A DNA stretch of 64,000 nt, taken from assembly GCA_051294375.1 (NCBI GenBank), contig CM119269.1:2534699-2598698 (forward strand), given 5' to 3'. Of this stretch, positions 63,364 to 64,000 are shown one piece after another. A program made the position numbers and the translations under genes. Each line of letters begins with the position of its first letter. Position 1 is the first letter of the stretch. The stretch is from Paraspadella gotoi (taxonomy: Eukaryota > Chaetognatha). Below the pieces are notes generated by a model. The model saw only the letters and a program-made list of their open reading frames with translations, had not been told where the DNA came from and ran no database searches.

Positions 63364-63391
63364 AGAAAGAGAAGAGAGAGAGAGAGAGATA

Positions 63392-63454
<63 letters not shown>

Positions 63455-63460
63455 TAAAAA
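63280..63460 (+). repeat. Long (GA)n tract
   Basis: About 180 bases of GA, pure at first, then interrupted. Confidence 0.93.
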
Positions 63461-63464
63461 AAAA

Positions 63465-64000
63465 GTTTAAGAGTTATGGAGATTCCTCTGGTGATTTCTT
63501 GCGCAAGGGCGTCACTTTGCCTGGTTAATTTTCGGCGCGGTCCTCCACGCGATGAACGCCTAAAAACGCCCGCGGCTTTAATTTCTGGGCGCCTTCTATT
63601 CGGCTTTAATTTTTATTTTATCTTCGCCGCCGCGTCTAATCGTTTTTGACCCGGTTTTATCGGAAGAAGGTTTTTTCATCATATTTCTTATTGTTATTGA
63701 AAACAGACTTTAACTTATTTAATATTTTTTTTAAAATAAAGAAAGAAAATTTATAATCCGTTAATCCGTTTAATTCCGTTATAACAAACAATGTGATTGG
63801 TATAATTACGTACAATCGGAAACCTAAACTTTTAACATGTTAAAATTTCTCCTCTCTGCGTCTCTCTCTCTCTCTCTCCTCTCGTCTCTCTTCTCGGTCT
63901 CTCTTCTCTCCTTCTCTCTCCTCTCTCACCTCTCCCTCTCTCTCTCTCTTCTCTCATCTCGTCTCTCTCTCTGTTCTCTTTCTTCCTCTCTAGTTAAATT
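63465..64000 (-). repeat. Block R, fourth copy, then CT tract and start of a further block S
   Basis: R in minus orientation (63470-63850), then CT to about 63990. The last bases, TAGTTAAATT, match the first bases of block S, so a third S copy probably starts at the window edge. Confidence 0.75.

Overview
The window reads as non-coding-rich nuclear DNA of an animal, most likely an invertebrate. The evidence is one intron-split gene for a large secreted or membrane EGF/laminin-G protein, abundant simple repeats, many small non-autonomous transposable elements, and runs of N marking assembly gaps. I cannot name the species. CpG is not visibly depleted, and ACG/CGT trinucleotide repeats are common.

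The only secure gene lies at 1-5646 on the minus strand and runs off the left edge. I reconstruct four exons (5646-5514, 5247-4470, 4181-3889, 3777-1) with matching splice phases. Together they give about 1,660 residues: a candidate signal peptide, an unassigned N-terminal domain, about 13 EGF-like repeats with Ser/Thr-rich linkers, then LamG-EGF-EGF-LamG-EGF-LamG. This is the plan of Crumbs or Eyes-shut proteins. A cluster of inverted CCAAT boxes at 6085-6215 is placed like its promoter.

5.7-15.6 kb holds GA/CT, GAT, ATTC and CTTT microsatellites, a 64-bp tandem array, a CpG-rich block, a 230-bp foldback and the first copy of a dispersed HINE-like element. 15.6-25.0 kb is a large inverted duplication: two arms of about 4.1 kb around a spacer of about 1.2 kb. 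25-49 kb carries more simple repeats, a 24-bp minisatellite holding a 66-bp hairpin insertion with 5-bp flanking repeats, CpG-rich stretches with possible first exons (best at 31457, next to a 477-bp gap), two more foldbacks, several HINE-like copies and a 263-bp hAT-type element with a perfect 8-bp target duplication.

49.6-64 kb is a mosaic of duplicated blocks: A twice, S twice, and R four times in both orientations. Copies differ by many single-base indels, which points to poorly polished sequence, uncollapsed haplotypes or both. One A copy has 0.92 kb the other lacks. Most of the window appears to be repeats and intergenic or intronic DNA. I found no RNA gene, transposase or defence system that I can support. 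The strongest points are the gene model and the precise insertion structures of the small elements.
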